Of a stretch of 23,755 nucleotides of DNA, positions 1 through 8,327 are shown one piece after another. Position 1 is the first letter of the stretch, and each line of letters starts with the position of its first letter. A program made the translations under genes and the position numbers. Under the pieces are notes generated by a model, which saw only the letters and a list, made by a program, of their open reading frames with translations, was not told where the DNA came from and searched no databases. This stretch comes from Lachnospiraceae bacterium UBA4381 (GTDB taxonomy: Bacteria; Bacillota; Clostridia; Lachnospirales; Lachnospiraceae), in contig DGRT01000125.1 in NCBI GenBank assembly GCA_002391105.1, forward strand, positions 1-23,755. Reading direction: 5' to 3'.

Positions 1-5
1 ATAAA

Positions 6-770
6 ATGAGTACAGTTTTATCCGTTAAGGAGCTTTGCAAGACATACATTATCAAGAAGCTCAGCAACAACGTGCTGAGAAACATAAGCTTTCAGCTGGA
101 GGACGGAGAATTTGTCTCCATCATGGGACCCAGCGGAAGCGGCAAATCCACACTTCTCTACACCGTCAGCGGTATGGACAGAATGACCTCGGGCAAGGTG
201 GAGTTCGCAGGCAGGGACATCAGCACCCTCGGAAAAAAGGAGCTTTCAAAGCTGAGACTTACCGAAATGGGCTTTATATTCCAGCAGATGTACATGATGA
301 AGAAGCTGTGTATCTTAGACAATATAGTACTTCCGGGATATCAGGCAAAGGTCAAATCCCGTGAAGAAGTAAACAGGGATGCCGAAGAACTGCTGAGACG
401 TCTTGGGATTATCGATACTGCAAAGCGGGAGATTACTGAAGTGTCAGGTGGTCAGCTTCAGCGTGCCTGTCTTGCCAGAGCCCTTATTAACAGTCCAAAG
501 ATTCTCTTTGCAGATGAACCGACAGGAGCCCTGAACTCAAAAGCATCCCTGGAGGTATTAAGAGAACTTGTAAAGGCAAATGAGTCCGGGACAACAGTTT
601 TGATGGTAACACATAGTGAGAAGGTTGCTGCAAATTCTGACAGGATTTTATACCTTGTGGATGGCGATATCCAGGGTGAATTAAAACTCGGAAAATATGG
701 TGGCGACAGAGAAGAGCTTGCTAAAAGAGAAAAAGAACTCCGAAACTGGTTAGATAAATTAGGGTGGTAG
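6..770 (+). CDS. ABC transporter ATP-binding protein (MacB/LolD-like)
   Basis: This 254-aa ATPase powers a membrane transporter of the FtsX/MacB/LolCDE class. It has a Walker A motif GPSGSGKST (residues 41-49), a Q-loop in FIFQQMYMM, the ABC signature VSGGQLQR (146-153), Walker B ILFADEP with D170 and E171, a D-loop-like GALNS and the H-loop histidine H203 in MVTHSE. The length and motif spacing are normal for the family. The permease gene starts 4 nt after its stop, so the two are surely co-transcribed and form one complex. The start ATG lies 5 nt inside the window edge, so its ribosome binding site cannot be judged. The first ~350 bp use more C/G-ending codons than the rest of the operon. 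The substrate cannot be read from the ATPase. Peptide, lipoprotein or antimicrobial-peptide handling is typical for this class. Confidence 0.95.
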   Translation: MSTVLSVKELCKTYIIKKLSNNVLRNISFQLEDGEFVSIMGPSGSGKSTLLYTVSGMDRMTSGKVEFAGRDISTLGKKELSKLRLTEMGFIFQQMYMMKKLCILDNIVLPGYQAKVKSREEVNRDAEELLRRLGIIDTAKREITEVSGGQLQRACLARALINSPKILFADEPTGALNSKASLEVLRELVKANESGTTVLMVTHSEKVAANSDRILYLVDGDIQGELKLGKYGGDREELAKREKELRNWLDKLGW

Positions 771-774
771 AATT

Positions 775-3246
775 ATGTACTTACGAATGTTGAAAAAGGA
801 TCTAAAAGATAAGGTCGCTTTAAATATAGTTCTCTGTATATTCATGATAATAGCTGCAACACTCCTCGTTACAAGTGCGGGCTTTATTTATACCTTCTTT
901 CAGGGTTCAAATGATACCTACGAGATGTGTAAGACATCAGACATAATATTTACAGTTGACAAAAGTATCTCGGACGAAGAAGGTCAGAGAGACAAACTGA
1001 TGAGGGTTCTGAAAAAATATCCGGAAATCGGTGATATTAAAATATCAGAGCGTCCGGTAATAGCAACAGAAAGATTATGGTTTGAAGGAGTAGATAGAAG
1101 AACAGTTACTAATCTATATGAGAGCACTGCATATTTAACTACTGTAAGTAATGATCAGAATATTCCCTATGATATGAATGATGAGATTCTTAAGGTGGAA
1201 AATGGATGTGTAGCACTTCCGCAGTATCTGGCAAATAATGCAAAGGCAAAGGTTGGAAGCAAGGTTAGGATCACAACAGATATGGGAAATATATATGAGT
1301 TAACTGTGTCTCATATCTATAAGGATCCAAGCTCAAACTTTTTTCATAAGATTATTCTTTCAGACGAAGACTATACGAAACTTGTGAAAGAGTTTAACAG
1401 CTTAAGTGATTTATATGAGATTAGACTTAAAAATGGTTTTTCATCTGTGTCAGAGCTTCAGAGATGGGGATATGACCTTATGGTGGATCTAAACAAACTA
1501 AATGATACCAATGAGTTGGACGGATTTATTGATCATATAATAACCGGAAAAAGTAATATGAATTCCAATGCGGCGATGATAACTTATATTATAAGCATTT
1601 TCATGGTCATAATGGGATTTGCGCTCATATTACTTATATTTATGAGTATTCGTTTTAGTCTTCATGCAACAATAAAGAGAGAAGAAAAAGAGATAGGAAC
1701 CATGAAGGCGATAGGCGTGGATAGCCTGGCATATAAATCACTGTTTATTGTGAAGTATATAGCATTTGCTTTGATAAGCGGTGTCCTGGGAATAGTATTT
1801 GGCATACCTCTCTCTCGATTTATGATAAATCATTTTATAGTTAATACCCTGACTCCAAAGACAGAGGTTTTTATTGTTCTCGGAGTGATAATGAGTGTTT
1901 CTTTCACTTTACTTATGATAATCTTTTCGTTCCTTGCTCTTAGAAGAATGAGAAGAATATCAGTAATGGACACGATTCATGGAGAAAACAGAGGCGAAAG
2001 ATTCAGGAAGCTTCCGGGTGTTTTTCTTCATAAGAGCAGACGTTCCTCAGTTCCATTTTTCCTCGCGGCACAGGATATAATAGGAAGGCTTAAAAGATAT
2101 ATATATCTTATCGTAAGTTTCACTCTGGGTATAACAATGCTTCTTCTGGTAGTCCAGCTAAAGGACACAGTAGTGAGTGATGATTTCAGAAAAAACTATT
2201 GGATGGTCGCTGATAGAGAAGTGCTTATAAGACCTGAGGATAATCTCAGAGAAAAACTTGTGGCACAGGAAGGAAGCTACAGAAACGTATTTCTGTACTA
2301 TGAAAAATACTATAACGAAAATGGTATTCCTCTTAATATTCAGATTATCGACTCACAGGAAGCTACCTGGAAAGCGCCGGGTGAAGATGTTGGCATACAG
2401 CTATATTTTGATAATGAAGATGTGGAACTGGAGAGACTTAGATTTGTAAAGGGCGGTAAAGTTCCAACACTTAAAAATGAAGTTGCTGTATCTCATAGAT
2501 TAGAAGAGACAATGGGAGTAAATCTAGGTGATACAGTTACGCTGGTATATAGAGTATATCAGGATGATGGTTTTACTCTTAAATATGTAAAAAAGGATTT
2601 TATAGTAACTGCGTTCTATGAATCGATGTTGAATGGTGGCATGCCGGAATTTATCATGGCAAAGCCGGATGAAAATTATTTTGTGGATGACTGGGATCTT
2701 TTCAATGAATCCCTGGATGTACCGGAGAGTGAATATGATGCAACCATTGAGAAGATGCGAAATGTCAATAAAGACATAATGATATGGGACTTTGATCAGG
2801 TTCTGGATTTTGATCTGGGAAATGAATATGGAACTATCTTTGATATGCTATTTGTGGTCATAGCAATCATAATGGCGGTAACTGTTTTCGCAATGACCTT
2901 CCTTTATCAGCAGATATTTATTGAGGAAGAGACAGCAGATATTGCAATGCTAAAAAGTATAGGTGTTGATAAGAATAGCATAAGAGGATGGCATTATATA
3001 AGAATACTTATTCTGGTTGCATGTGCCATAATTATAGGCATCGCCCTCGCCTTTACTGTTTCCAAAATGATTTTTAATCAGATAGGAATAGCTGCGCTGG
3101 GTGTTGGAAGATTTGCACTTGCATCACCTACACCTTTTTCGATGATAGTCATTTCACTTGGGCTGCTGGTAACTATTTCAATCAGTTTATTATTAGCCTT
3201 TAAACCTATTGATAGTATAAAGATATGGAGAGTCAGAGATGAATAA
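775..3246 (+). CDS. ABC transporter permease, FtsX-like, two repeats
   Basis: This 823-aa integral membrane subunit partners the ATPase just upstream. Hydrophobic stretches suggest eight membrane segments in a duplicated pattern. One lies at about residues 13-41, followed by an extracytoplasmic region of about 220 residues, then three at about 268-295, 320-346 and 363-388. The second half repeats this with one segment at about 440-462, another extracytoplasmic region, and three at about 688-715, 742-768 and 790-815. Both halves carry the family's short motif before a membrane pair (EIGTMKAIGVD and DIAMLKSIGVD), diagnostic of FtsX domains. This is the 8-TM MacB-duplicated/YtrF-like form rather than the 10-TM BceB form. 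Its 3' end overlaps the next gene by 8 nt, so translation is probably coupled. A weak GGGTGG lies upstream of the ATG. Function as exporter, lipid/lipoprotein extractor or mechanotransmitter is not decided by the sequence. Confidence 0.93.
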   Translation: MYLRMLKKDLKDKVALNIVLCIFMIIAATLLVTSAGFIYTFFQGSNDTYEMCKTSDIIFTVDKSISDEEGQRDKLMRVLKKYPEIGDIKISERPVIATERLWFEGVDRRTVTNLYESTAYLTTVSNDQNIPYDMNDEILKVENGCVALPQYLANNAKAKVGSKVRITTDMGNIYELTVSHIYKDPSSNFFHKIILSDEDYTKLVKEFNSLSDLYEIRLKNGFSSVSELQRWGYDLMVDLNKLNDTNELDGFIDHIITGKSNMNSNAAMITYIISIFMVIMGFALILLIFMSIRFSLHATIKREEKEIGTMKAIGVDSLAYKSLFIVKYIAFALISGVLGIVFGIPLSRFMINHFIVNTLTPKTEVFIVLGVIMSVSFTLLMIIFSFLALRRMRRISVMDTIHGENRGERFRKLPGVFLHKSRRSSVPFFLAAQDIIGRLKRYIYLIVSFTLGITMLLLVVQLKDTVVSDDFRKNYWMVADREVLIRPEDNLREKLVAQEGSYRNVFLYYEKYYNENGIPLNIQIIDSQEATWKAPGEDVGIQLYFDNEDVELERLRFVKGGKVPTLKNEVAVSHRLEETMGVNLGDTVTLVYRVYQDDGFTLKYVKKDFIVTAFYESMLNGGMPEFIMAKPDENYFVDDWDLFNESLDVPESEYDATIEKMRNVNKDIMIWDFDQVLDFDLGNEYGTIFDMLFVVIAIIMAVTVFAMTFLYQQIFIEEETADIAMLKSIGVDKNSIRGWHYIRILILVACAIIIGIALAFTVSKMIFNQIGIAALGVGRFALASPTPFSMIVISLGLLVTISISLLLAFKPIDSIKIWRVRDE

Positions 3247-4633
3247 AATATATAAAAAAATAATAAGCATTTCTTTGAGCTTTGGAATGCTCATCTCTAT
3301 ATGTGGATGCGGCGCTAGTGTTTCAGAGGTTCAATCTGAAGGGATGAAAAGGGTTGGATCTCTTAATGTTGAAGAGGAGGTATCATACACAGATGACAGC
3401 GAGAAAGAAGAGGTTATAGAAACCGTTTCTTCTTCAGATGAACTGTGTGTCATAAGAAAATATCCAACCTATTATGATGTGACACTGGATTATGAAAAGG
3501 GTGAACCGGACGAAGTAGGAAAGGCTTATGCCGAGACCATTCTTGAAGCTGTTCCCGGCTTTGTCGATAGCTTTGAACCATATCTGCATGAGAATATAAG
3601 AAATGCCTTTAATGGACGTAAGGTTAATTATGAATCACTAGAGGAAAGAATAGAAACACTTGTTGATTCGCTTCCCAAAGAATATAAGGCGGAGGTTACA
3701 AGCTTTGCAAAAACAATATCACAGGGCGAAGAAGGCTACGCAGAAGATGGTAAGCTCAGCTATATAGAGGCGCTTACTATGCAGATCATTCCTGATGCTC
3801 TTAGACCTACAGCCTGCAGTGCGCTTTCTCTTGGAGGGGAAAAAACTGTCAGCGGAAAGAGGATATCCATTAGAAATCTTGAGTGGAATACCGGAAGTAA
3901 TAATCAGATGACAGAAATACATGCAGTTACTCATATGAAGAAAAATGATAAATCCATTACTACAGTTGGTGTTCTGGGGCTACTGGATATAATAACTGCC
4001 GTTAACGATGATGGTGTTATGATAGCGATTCTTGATGTAGGTTCTAAAGAAGGTCTGCCTTTCATTTATAAGGGCAAGAAATGTTACACCTTTGAGATAA
4101 GATATGCCCTTGAACATTTTGAAACGGCTAAAGAAGCGGGAGAATACTTGGTAGGAGAAAGTGGAGACTTCACCTGGTGCAATAATCTACTTTGTACAGA
4201 TGCGGAGGATGCATTCTGTTGTGAAAATGCAACGAAGGAAGTTGCGGCTACCGGTAAAGCGAAGTCCGTTCTTAGAACTACAGACTCAGAGCTTATGGAA
4301 GGTCTTCAGTGGGATACGCCGGATGCACTCTGCATAGTGAATACATTTGCCACAAAAGGAAATCAGGATACTTTTACAGGGGATGAGTTCAATATAACCC
4401 GTTTTGTAAAGTACAATAAATGGGTAAGTGAAAAGGATAAGTTCTCCATTTCTGATGCAAAAGGACTTATGGCGAAGGAAGTCGTTGATGAGTACATAGT
4501 TTCTAACGTACATAACAGTGGAAATGTTCATACTGTAATTATCGACTACGATACCGGTAAGATTCATGTGGCATTTACGAAGGGTGACAATGCAGAGGAT
4601 ATTCCTACATTCCTTGACGTAGGTAGCTATTAG
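3239..4633 (+). CDS. Lipoprotein with C45/choloylglycine-hydrolase-like Ntn domain
   Basis: This 464-aa protein starts with a lipoprotein signal peptide: MNKIYKK, a hydrophobic core, then ICGC with C24 as the probable lipidated cysteine. An acidic Ser/Glu linker follows. From C193 (PTACSALSLGG) it resembles the N-terminal-nucleophile linear-amide hydrolases (peptidase C45, acyl-CoA:6-APA acyltransferase, choloylglycine hydrolase), with a conserved-looking RNLEW after the cysteine (R212) and the GLLDIITAVNDDGV strand pair. In that family autocleavage exposes the cysteine as nucleophile. Here about 170 residues of possible pro-region would precede it. The usual RNLDW aspartate is a glutamate. 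The gene overlaps the permease by 8 nt, so a surface-anchored amidase or acyltransferase is tied to an ABC transporter. An N-acyl-amide or peptide substrate is inferred only; an inactive binding-lipoprotein role remains possible. Confidence 0.75.
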   Translation: MNKIYKKIISISLSFGMLISICGCGASVSEVQSEGMKRVGSLNVEEEVSYTDDSEKEEVIETVSSSDELCVIRKYPTYYDVTLDYEKGEPDEVGKAYAETILEAVPGFVDSFEPYLHENIRNAFNGRKVNYESLEERIETLVDSLPKEYKAEVTSFAKTISQGEEGYAEDGKLSYIEALTMQIIPDALRPTACSALSLGGEKTVSGKRISIRNLEWNTGSNNQMTEIHAVTHMKKNDKSITTVGVLGLLDIITAVNDDGVMIAILDVGSKEGLPFIYKGKKCYTFEIRYALEHFETAKEAGEYLVGESGDFTWCNNLLCTDAEDAFCCENATKEVAATGKAKSVLRTTDSELMEGLQWDTPDALCIVNTFATKGNQDTFTGDEFNITRFVKYNKWVSEKDKFSISDAKGLMAKEVVDEYIVSNVHNSGNVHTVIIDYDTGKIHVAFTKGDNAEDIPTFLDVGSY

Positions 4634-4778
4634 GATATAACAAATAGTGTTTTAGAAAAGTGTACTGTGATTATATGTAAGTGAGGACCCTTCAATAAAT
4701 TGCTACAAAAGAAAGCTATAAAGTGTTATCATCTTTTATAAGTTAAGAATCTGTGTAGTGGTAGTTGTGGAGAAGGAT
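4634..4778 (+). other. Intergenic gap before the two-component genes
   Basis: This 145-nt gap is A/T-rich and holds no convincing terminator. It could carry an internal promoter for the response regulator (for example TTGCTA at 4700-4705), but no -35/-10 pair with good spacing stands out. Read-through from the transporter genes is therefore plausible. Confidence 0.3.
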
Positions 4779-5465
4779 ATGACAGACATTCTGGTGATTG
4801 AAGATAACGAGGAACTTGGTGGACTGGTTCAGGATTTCCTGCGTCGTGAAGGCTACTCTGTTGAGTGGAAGATGAATGCAGAGGAAGGACTGGCGCTTGT
4901 GAAGACAGCGGCATATAAGCTGCTGCTGCTTGACGTGATGCTTCCCGGAATGGATGGATATGAAGCTCTTCAGGAGATAAGGCGGGAGCTGAAGACACCT
5001 GTTCTTATGATGAGTGCGAGAACTGATGATCAGAGTAAGATACTGGGACTTGAGCTGGGAGCGGATGACTATATAGATAAACCTTTTTCTGTAGAGGTTC
5101 TTGGCTTCAAGATAAAAGCTCTTATGCGCCGGGCATACGACATGGCAGAGGACAGGCAGCTACTGACATACGATAATATAACTATGGATGTTACTACAAG
5201 AACTGTTTATAAGGATGGTGTGGAGATTTCTATTACCGGAAAAGAGTTTGATCTTTTAGAGTATATGATGAGACATCCACAGCAGGTTATAAAGAAGGAA
5301 AAACTCTTCGACGAAGTGTGGGGATATGATTGTTTCAGTGAGCAGGGCAGCCTTAATGTGCATATAAGATGGCTCAGGGAGAAGCTTGAAGAAGACGCGA
5401 AGAAACCCAGTCTCATACAAACTGTCTGGGGAGTTGGTTATAAATTTGGAGGCACTAAGGAATGA
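4779..5465 (+). CDS. Two-component response regulator, OmpR/PhoB family
   Basis: This 228-aa DNA-binding response regulator has an N-terminal receiver domain. Acidic pocket residues E8 and D9 lie in VIEDNEE, phosphoacceptor D52 in LLLDVMLPGMDG, and the switch residues are S79 (MMSARTDD) and K101 (DYIDKPF). A C-terminal winged helix (about 130-226) contains LTGKEFDLLEYM-like and VWGVGYKF elements typical of OmpR/PhoB. I chose the ATG at 4779 because GGAG lies 6 nt upstream and the receiver then begins MTDILVIEDN as in homologues. An in-frame GTG at 4758 would add seven unconserved residues. The stop overlaps the kinase start (ATGA), so kinase and regulator form a cognate pair. Likely targets are the upstream transporter operon or its own promoter, inferred from position. 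Confidence 0.95.
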   Translation: MTDILVIEDNEELGGLVQDFLRREGYSVEWKMNAEEGLALVKTAAYKLLLLDVMLPGMDGYEALQEIRRELKTPVLMMSARTDDQSKILGLELGADDYIDKPFSVEVLGFKIKALMRRAYDMAEDRQLLTYDNITMDVTTRTVYKDGVEISITGKEFDLLEYMMRHPQQVIKKEKLFDEVWGYDCFSEQGSLNVHIRWLREKLEEDAKKPSLIQTVWGVGYKFGGTKE

Positions 5466-6841
5466 AGAAGTTGGTTAAACTATACATAGCCGTAGTGCTT
5501 CTTTTTGTGGCACTTTTTGTGACATCAAATTTGCTCTTTAAGTCCTTTGTGAAAAGGAACAATGATGCTGGTAATATACTTATGAATCGTGTAGTAGATG
5601 GAATACGTGATAAGTATATAATGAGAACGCTTCAGTATAGTAATATAGACCCGATATCCGGTCCCGGGATTCAGAAAATCATCAATTCATATATGAAGGA
5701 TAACAGGTCTGCATTTATTCATGAGTATGGATATTCGGCTCTGCCGGACGAGGTAGAATATATTTCTCTCAGTACAGCAGATGGTACAGAAAATGTTAAT
5801 CTGATTAACAACGGAAAAAGCAGTGACAAGGTGTGGTCCTTCTATGGTAAAGATAATAAGACACTCATTGGACTGATTGTCTTTAGGTATAACGATGAAA
5901 GAGCAGGGGCACTTCATATTATACTAAATGTCAGTCTTATAGCTGCATTTCTTATATCGATAGGCATTTGTCTATACATATCAAGCACAGTCCTTCGTCC
6001 TTTTGAAAAACTATCTGATTATCCGGTTAAGCTATCTAAGAATGAGATAACAGAAAAGCTTCCTGAAACGAAAAACAGGCTATTTGGAAGATTTATCTGG
6101 GGTATAAATATGCTCAGTGATAATATACAGAATAATCAAAAAAGGGTTGATGAGCTTAGTCGCGACCATATGACTATGCTTACTACTATAGCTCATGGGA
6201 TAAAGACGCCGGTTGCAAATATCAAATTATACGCTGATGCTATCAGCACCGGGCTTTATCAGCCGGATGGTCAGGTAAATAAGAGTGATGCCGAGATAGC
6301 AGCTAAGATAAGTAAAAATGCAGATGATGTAACAGAGCTTGTAAGGAATCTGATAGATAAAGCGACAGACACAGTAGTGAACTTTACACCGGAGATTGCC
6401 GCCTTCTATCTGGAGGAGCTTCGGGTGTTTCTTGAGGAGGAATATAGCAACAGGCTGAATATGCTTCATATACCATATTCATTTGCCATAAATCACAATG
6501 CGATGCTAAAAAGTGATAAGAGTGGAATCTGCAGGATACTATCCCAGTTAATGGATAATGCCATCAAATACGGAAATGGAGAAAGGATAACGGTTAATCT
6601 GAATAAGGAAGAGGACGGTTTTTACTTTATTATAAAGAATAAGGGGAATCTGCCTTCGGAGAAGGAGCTTCCTTACATATTTAACAGCTTCTGGAGAGGG
6701 ACTAATGCCGAAGGTATAGACGGAAACGGCATAGGCCTGTTTGAGGCTCGCGAGATAGCGCTTGGGCTGGGCGGAGACATATATGTAAGAACTGATCAGG
6801 AAACGCGGGAAATAGAATTTGATGTTTATATAGGTGAATAG
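5462..6841 (+). CDS. Sensor histidine kinase
   Basis: This 459-aa membrane kinase is the partner of the regulator with which it overlaps by 4 nt. Residues 5-27 form a membrane anchor. About 120 residues of extracytoplasmic domain follow, then a second membrane segment at about 152-174 and a short HAMP-like or linker region. The phosphoacceptor is H245 in AHGIKTPVANI, a HisKA box with K in place of the usual R or E in HExxTP. The ATP-binding domain has N366 in MDNAIKYGNG and a glycine-rich GNGIGLFEAREIA, with a terminal GLGGDIYV strand. The sizeable outer domain separates it from the short-loop BceS kinases that pair with antimicrobial-peptide transporters. The input signal is unknown. The outer domain is not recognisable to me as a named sensor fold. 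Confidence 0.94.
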   Translation: MKKLVKLYIAVVLLFVALFVTSNLLFKSFVKRNNDAGNILMNRVVDGIRDKYIMRTLQYSNIDPISGPGIQKIINSYMKDNRSAFIHEYGYSALPDEVEYISLSTADGTENVNLINNGKSSDKVWSFYGKDNKTLIGLIVFRYNDERAGALHIILNVSLIAAFLISIGICLYISSTVLRPFEKLSDYPVKLSKNEITEKLPETKNRLFGRFIWGINMLSDNIQNNQKRVDELSRDHMTMLTTIAHGIKTPVANIKLYADAISTGLYQPDGQVNKSDAEIAAKISKNADDVTELVRNLIDKATDTVVNFTPEIAAFYLEELRVFLEEEYSNRLNMLHIPYSFAINHNAMLKSDKSGICRILSQLMDNAIKYGNGERITVNLNKEEDGFYFIIKNKGNLPSEKELPYIFNSFWRGTNAEGIDGNGIGLFEAREIALGLGGDIYVRTDQETREIEFDVYIGE

Positions 6842-6876
6842 CGTTATATAACAAGAATTATAAAAGGAGATTAAAT

Positions 6877-7440
6877 ATGCCCCCAAAGACGAAGATTAGC
6901 AAACAAATGATTCTGGATGCCTCTTTTGAGATAGTCCGTGAAAAGGGACATGAGATGATGAGTGCCAGAACGATTGCGGAGAAACTGGGATGCTCTACAC
7001 AGCCGGTAATGTATAACTTTAAAACTATTGAGGAGATTAGGAGAGCTACTTACGAGCTGGCGGATGAATATCATTCCGGATACATTATGCCGAAGGGGGA
7101 TGAGAGATATAATCCGCTTATGCAGCTTGGGCTTAACTATGTCAGGTTCGGATATGAAGAAAAGAATCTATTCCGGTTTCTCTTTCAGACAAACAGTTTT
7201 AAAGGACTTAATGTTCACGCACTTATGTCAGATCCCAGAACAGGAGAGATGCTTAAGATGGTTTCAAATGGATCTGGCTGTACAGAGGAAGAAGCCAGAG
7301 ATGTTTTCTTTAACCTGTTTATTACAGCGCACGGGATAGCAAGCTTACTTGCAAATAATGAGATGGAATATGAAGAGGATTCCTTCCGAAAAGTGTTGGA
7401 GAATACTTATTATAATCTGGTGAATCGAGGTCGAAATTGA
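6877..7440 (+). CDS. TetR/AcrR-family transcriptional regulator
   Basis: This 187-aa regulator has an N-terminal three-helix DNA-binding domain: ILDASFEIVREKG, then the helix-turn-helix at about residues 28-49 with TIAEKLGCSTQPVMYNF. It corresponds to the TetR signature in which the last helix usually reads LYxHF; here it is VMYNF. The C-terminal helices form an unassigned ligand-binding and dimer region. A strong AAAGGAG lies 7 nt before the ATG. It follows the kinase by only 35 nt with no terminator, so it is likely the last gene of the sensing block. It may control the block or itself. Its effector is not recognisable. Confidence 0.9.
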   Translation: MPPKTKISKQMILDASFEIVREKGHEMMSARTIAEKLGCSTQPVMYNFKTIEEIRRATYELADEYHSGYIMPKGDERYNPLMQLGLNYVRFGYEEKNLFRFLFQTNSFKGLNVHALMSDPRTGEMLKMVSNGSGCTEEEARDVFFNLFITAHGIASLLANNEMEYEEDSFRKVLENTYYNLVNRGRN

Positions 7441-7654
7441 TGCATTCCCAGAGAAAATGTTTACTCAAAGGAAAGGGAATACTACACCAGAATAGATTCG
7501 TCGAGAGGCGACTATATAGAACCCGACTATCCCTGTGCAGGGGAAGAAGAATCCAAACATTATATGATATTGTCGGTGACAACTAATAATCAGATAAATG
7601 TTTTGTAAAATCTGGAGGAAATATAGCTATATTACTGGTAATAAGGCAAATGTC
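7441..7654. other. Non-coding stretch after the TetR gene
   Basis: No coding signal is convincing on either strand. The stretch holds short inverted repeats: ATTCCC/GGGAAT just after the TetR stop, CCCTG-TG-CAGGG near 7530, and TTGTC-GGT-GACAA near 7570. None is followed by a clear T-run, so I do not call a terminator here. The adjacent promoter and leader (7655-7859) are listed separately. Confidence 0.4.
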
Positions 7655-7684
7655 TTGTTATACTATAAGTTAACACTTTATAAT
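7655..7684 (+). promoter_or_regulatory. Sigma-A type promoter for the surface protein
   Basis: TTGTTA at 7655-7660 and a perfect TATAAT at 7679-7684 are separated by 18 nt. Transcription would start near 7690 and leave a leader of about 170 nt before the surface-protein start codon. The predicted start coincides with the left arm of the long-range stem described in the next entry. Confidence 0.6.
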
Positions 7685-7687
7685 CTT

Positions 7688-7799
7688 ATACGGGATTGTA
7701 TAAAGGGCGGGATACACTGAGACTTTTGGAACTGTGCTATCAGGTTAAACAGGTTAGCATTTGTTCCGGTTATTTACGAATCGATGAACCAGCCCGTAT
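7688..7799 (+). ncRNA. Possible structured mRNA leader, class unknown
   Basis: ATACGGG (7688-7694) can pair with CCCGTAT (7793-7799), closing a region of about 110 nt. Inside are GATACAC (7711-7717) with GTGCTATC (7734-7741), and GGTT with AACC near the 3' end (about 7768-7790). It sits directly downstream of a good promoter and upstream of a large surface-protein gene, as a riboswitch or structured attenuator would. I do not recognise the conserved core of a known class, and there is no clear terminator or RBS-masking hairpin after it. A chance pairing is possible. Confidence 0.35.
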
Positions 7800-7859
7800 G
7801 ACTTGAATAGTTACAGTGTTATATATAAGGGATAATTGCAGGAGATTAGGAGGTTGGCT

Positions 7860-8258
7860 ATGAAACAGATGATAGCAAGAGGAAGAAAGGCGCTGAGTGT
7901 TCTGCTGGCGCTTATGATGCTTATTGGCACTGCGGCTGTTTATACTCCAAAGAATGGTATGATTGTCAGAGCTGAAGGAAGCGATGTGTCCGGAGGCAGT
8001 AATCCGGGACAGGGAAGCGGTGGATCCGGAAGCAGTAGCCAAGGACAGGGAACTGATGTGTCCGGAGGTGGCGAACAGGAACAGGGAAACAGTGGTTCCG
8101 GAGGCAGTGGCCAAGGACAGGGAACTGATGTGTCCGGAGGTGGCGAACAGGAACAGGGAAGCAGTGGTTCCGGAGGCAGTAATCCGGGACAGGGAAGCGA
8201 TGGTTCCGGAGGCAGTAGCCAAGGACAGGGAACTGATGTGTCCGGAGGCGGTGGTTAG
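7860..8258 (+). CDS. N-terminal part of secreted surface protein, cut by TAG
   Basis: This 132-codon ORF starts at ATG 7860 with AGGAGG 6 nt upstream. Residues 1-38 are a Sec signal peptide: KQMIARGRK, a Leu/Met-rich core, and cleavage probably after VRA. The rest is a Gly/Ser/Gln-rich low-complexity region built from variants of TDVSGGGEQEQGSSGSGG and SNPGQGS. It ends at TAG (codon 133, 8256-8258), where neighbouring repeat copies have CAA before GGACAG. A single CAG-to-TAG change would therefore explain the stop. Reading through the stop continues in the same frame into the 1,222-aa ORF that starts at 8328, which has no signal peptide of its own. I therefore read this as the first tenth of one interrupted gene. 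As a stand-alone product it would be a short secreted Gly/Ser peptide of no evident function. Confidence 0.7.
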   Translation: MKQMIARGRKALSVLLALMMLIGTAAVYTPKNGMIVRAEGSDVSGGSNPGQGSGGSGSSSQGQGTDVSGGGEQEQGNSGSGGSGQGQGTDVSGGGEQEQGSSGSGGSNPGQGSDGSGGSSQGQGTDVSGGGG

Positions 8259-8327
8259 GGACAGGAAACGGAACCGTATTTACCTAAGTATATAACGGAT
8301 ATAAGTCTTAGTAATTCCATAATAAAT

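Noticed and set aside
4758..4778. GTG start for the response regulator
   Set aside because: The ATG at 4779 has a well-spaced GGAG and begins the conserved receiver strand; the extra seven residues are unconserved.
6..6841. A canonical BceRS-BceAB antimicrobial-peptide resistance module
   Set aside because: The permease has the duplicated 8-TM form and the kinase has a large outer domain, whereas BceB has ten segments and BceS a very short loop. Only the general sensor-plus-transporter logic is shared.
7700..7790. TPP riboswitch in the surface-protein leader
   Set aside because: CTGAGA and a CAGGTTA-like string recall TPP elements, but the order and spacing of the conserved core and the closing GGGA segment are not there, and the target gene is not thiamine-related.
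7770..8222. 150-aa minus-strand frame opposite the Gly/Ser region
   Set aside because: It is a mirror of the Gly/Ser/Gln repeat. It shows low-complexity Thr/Ser/Ala and no start signal.
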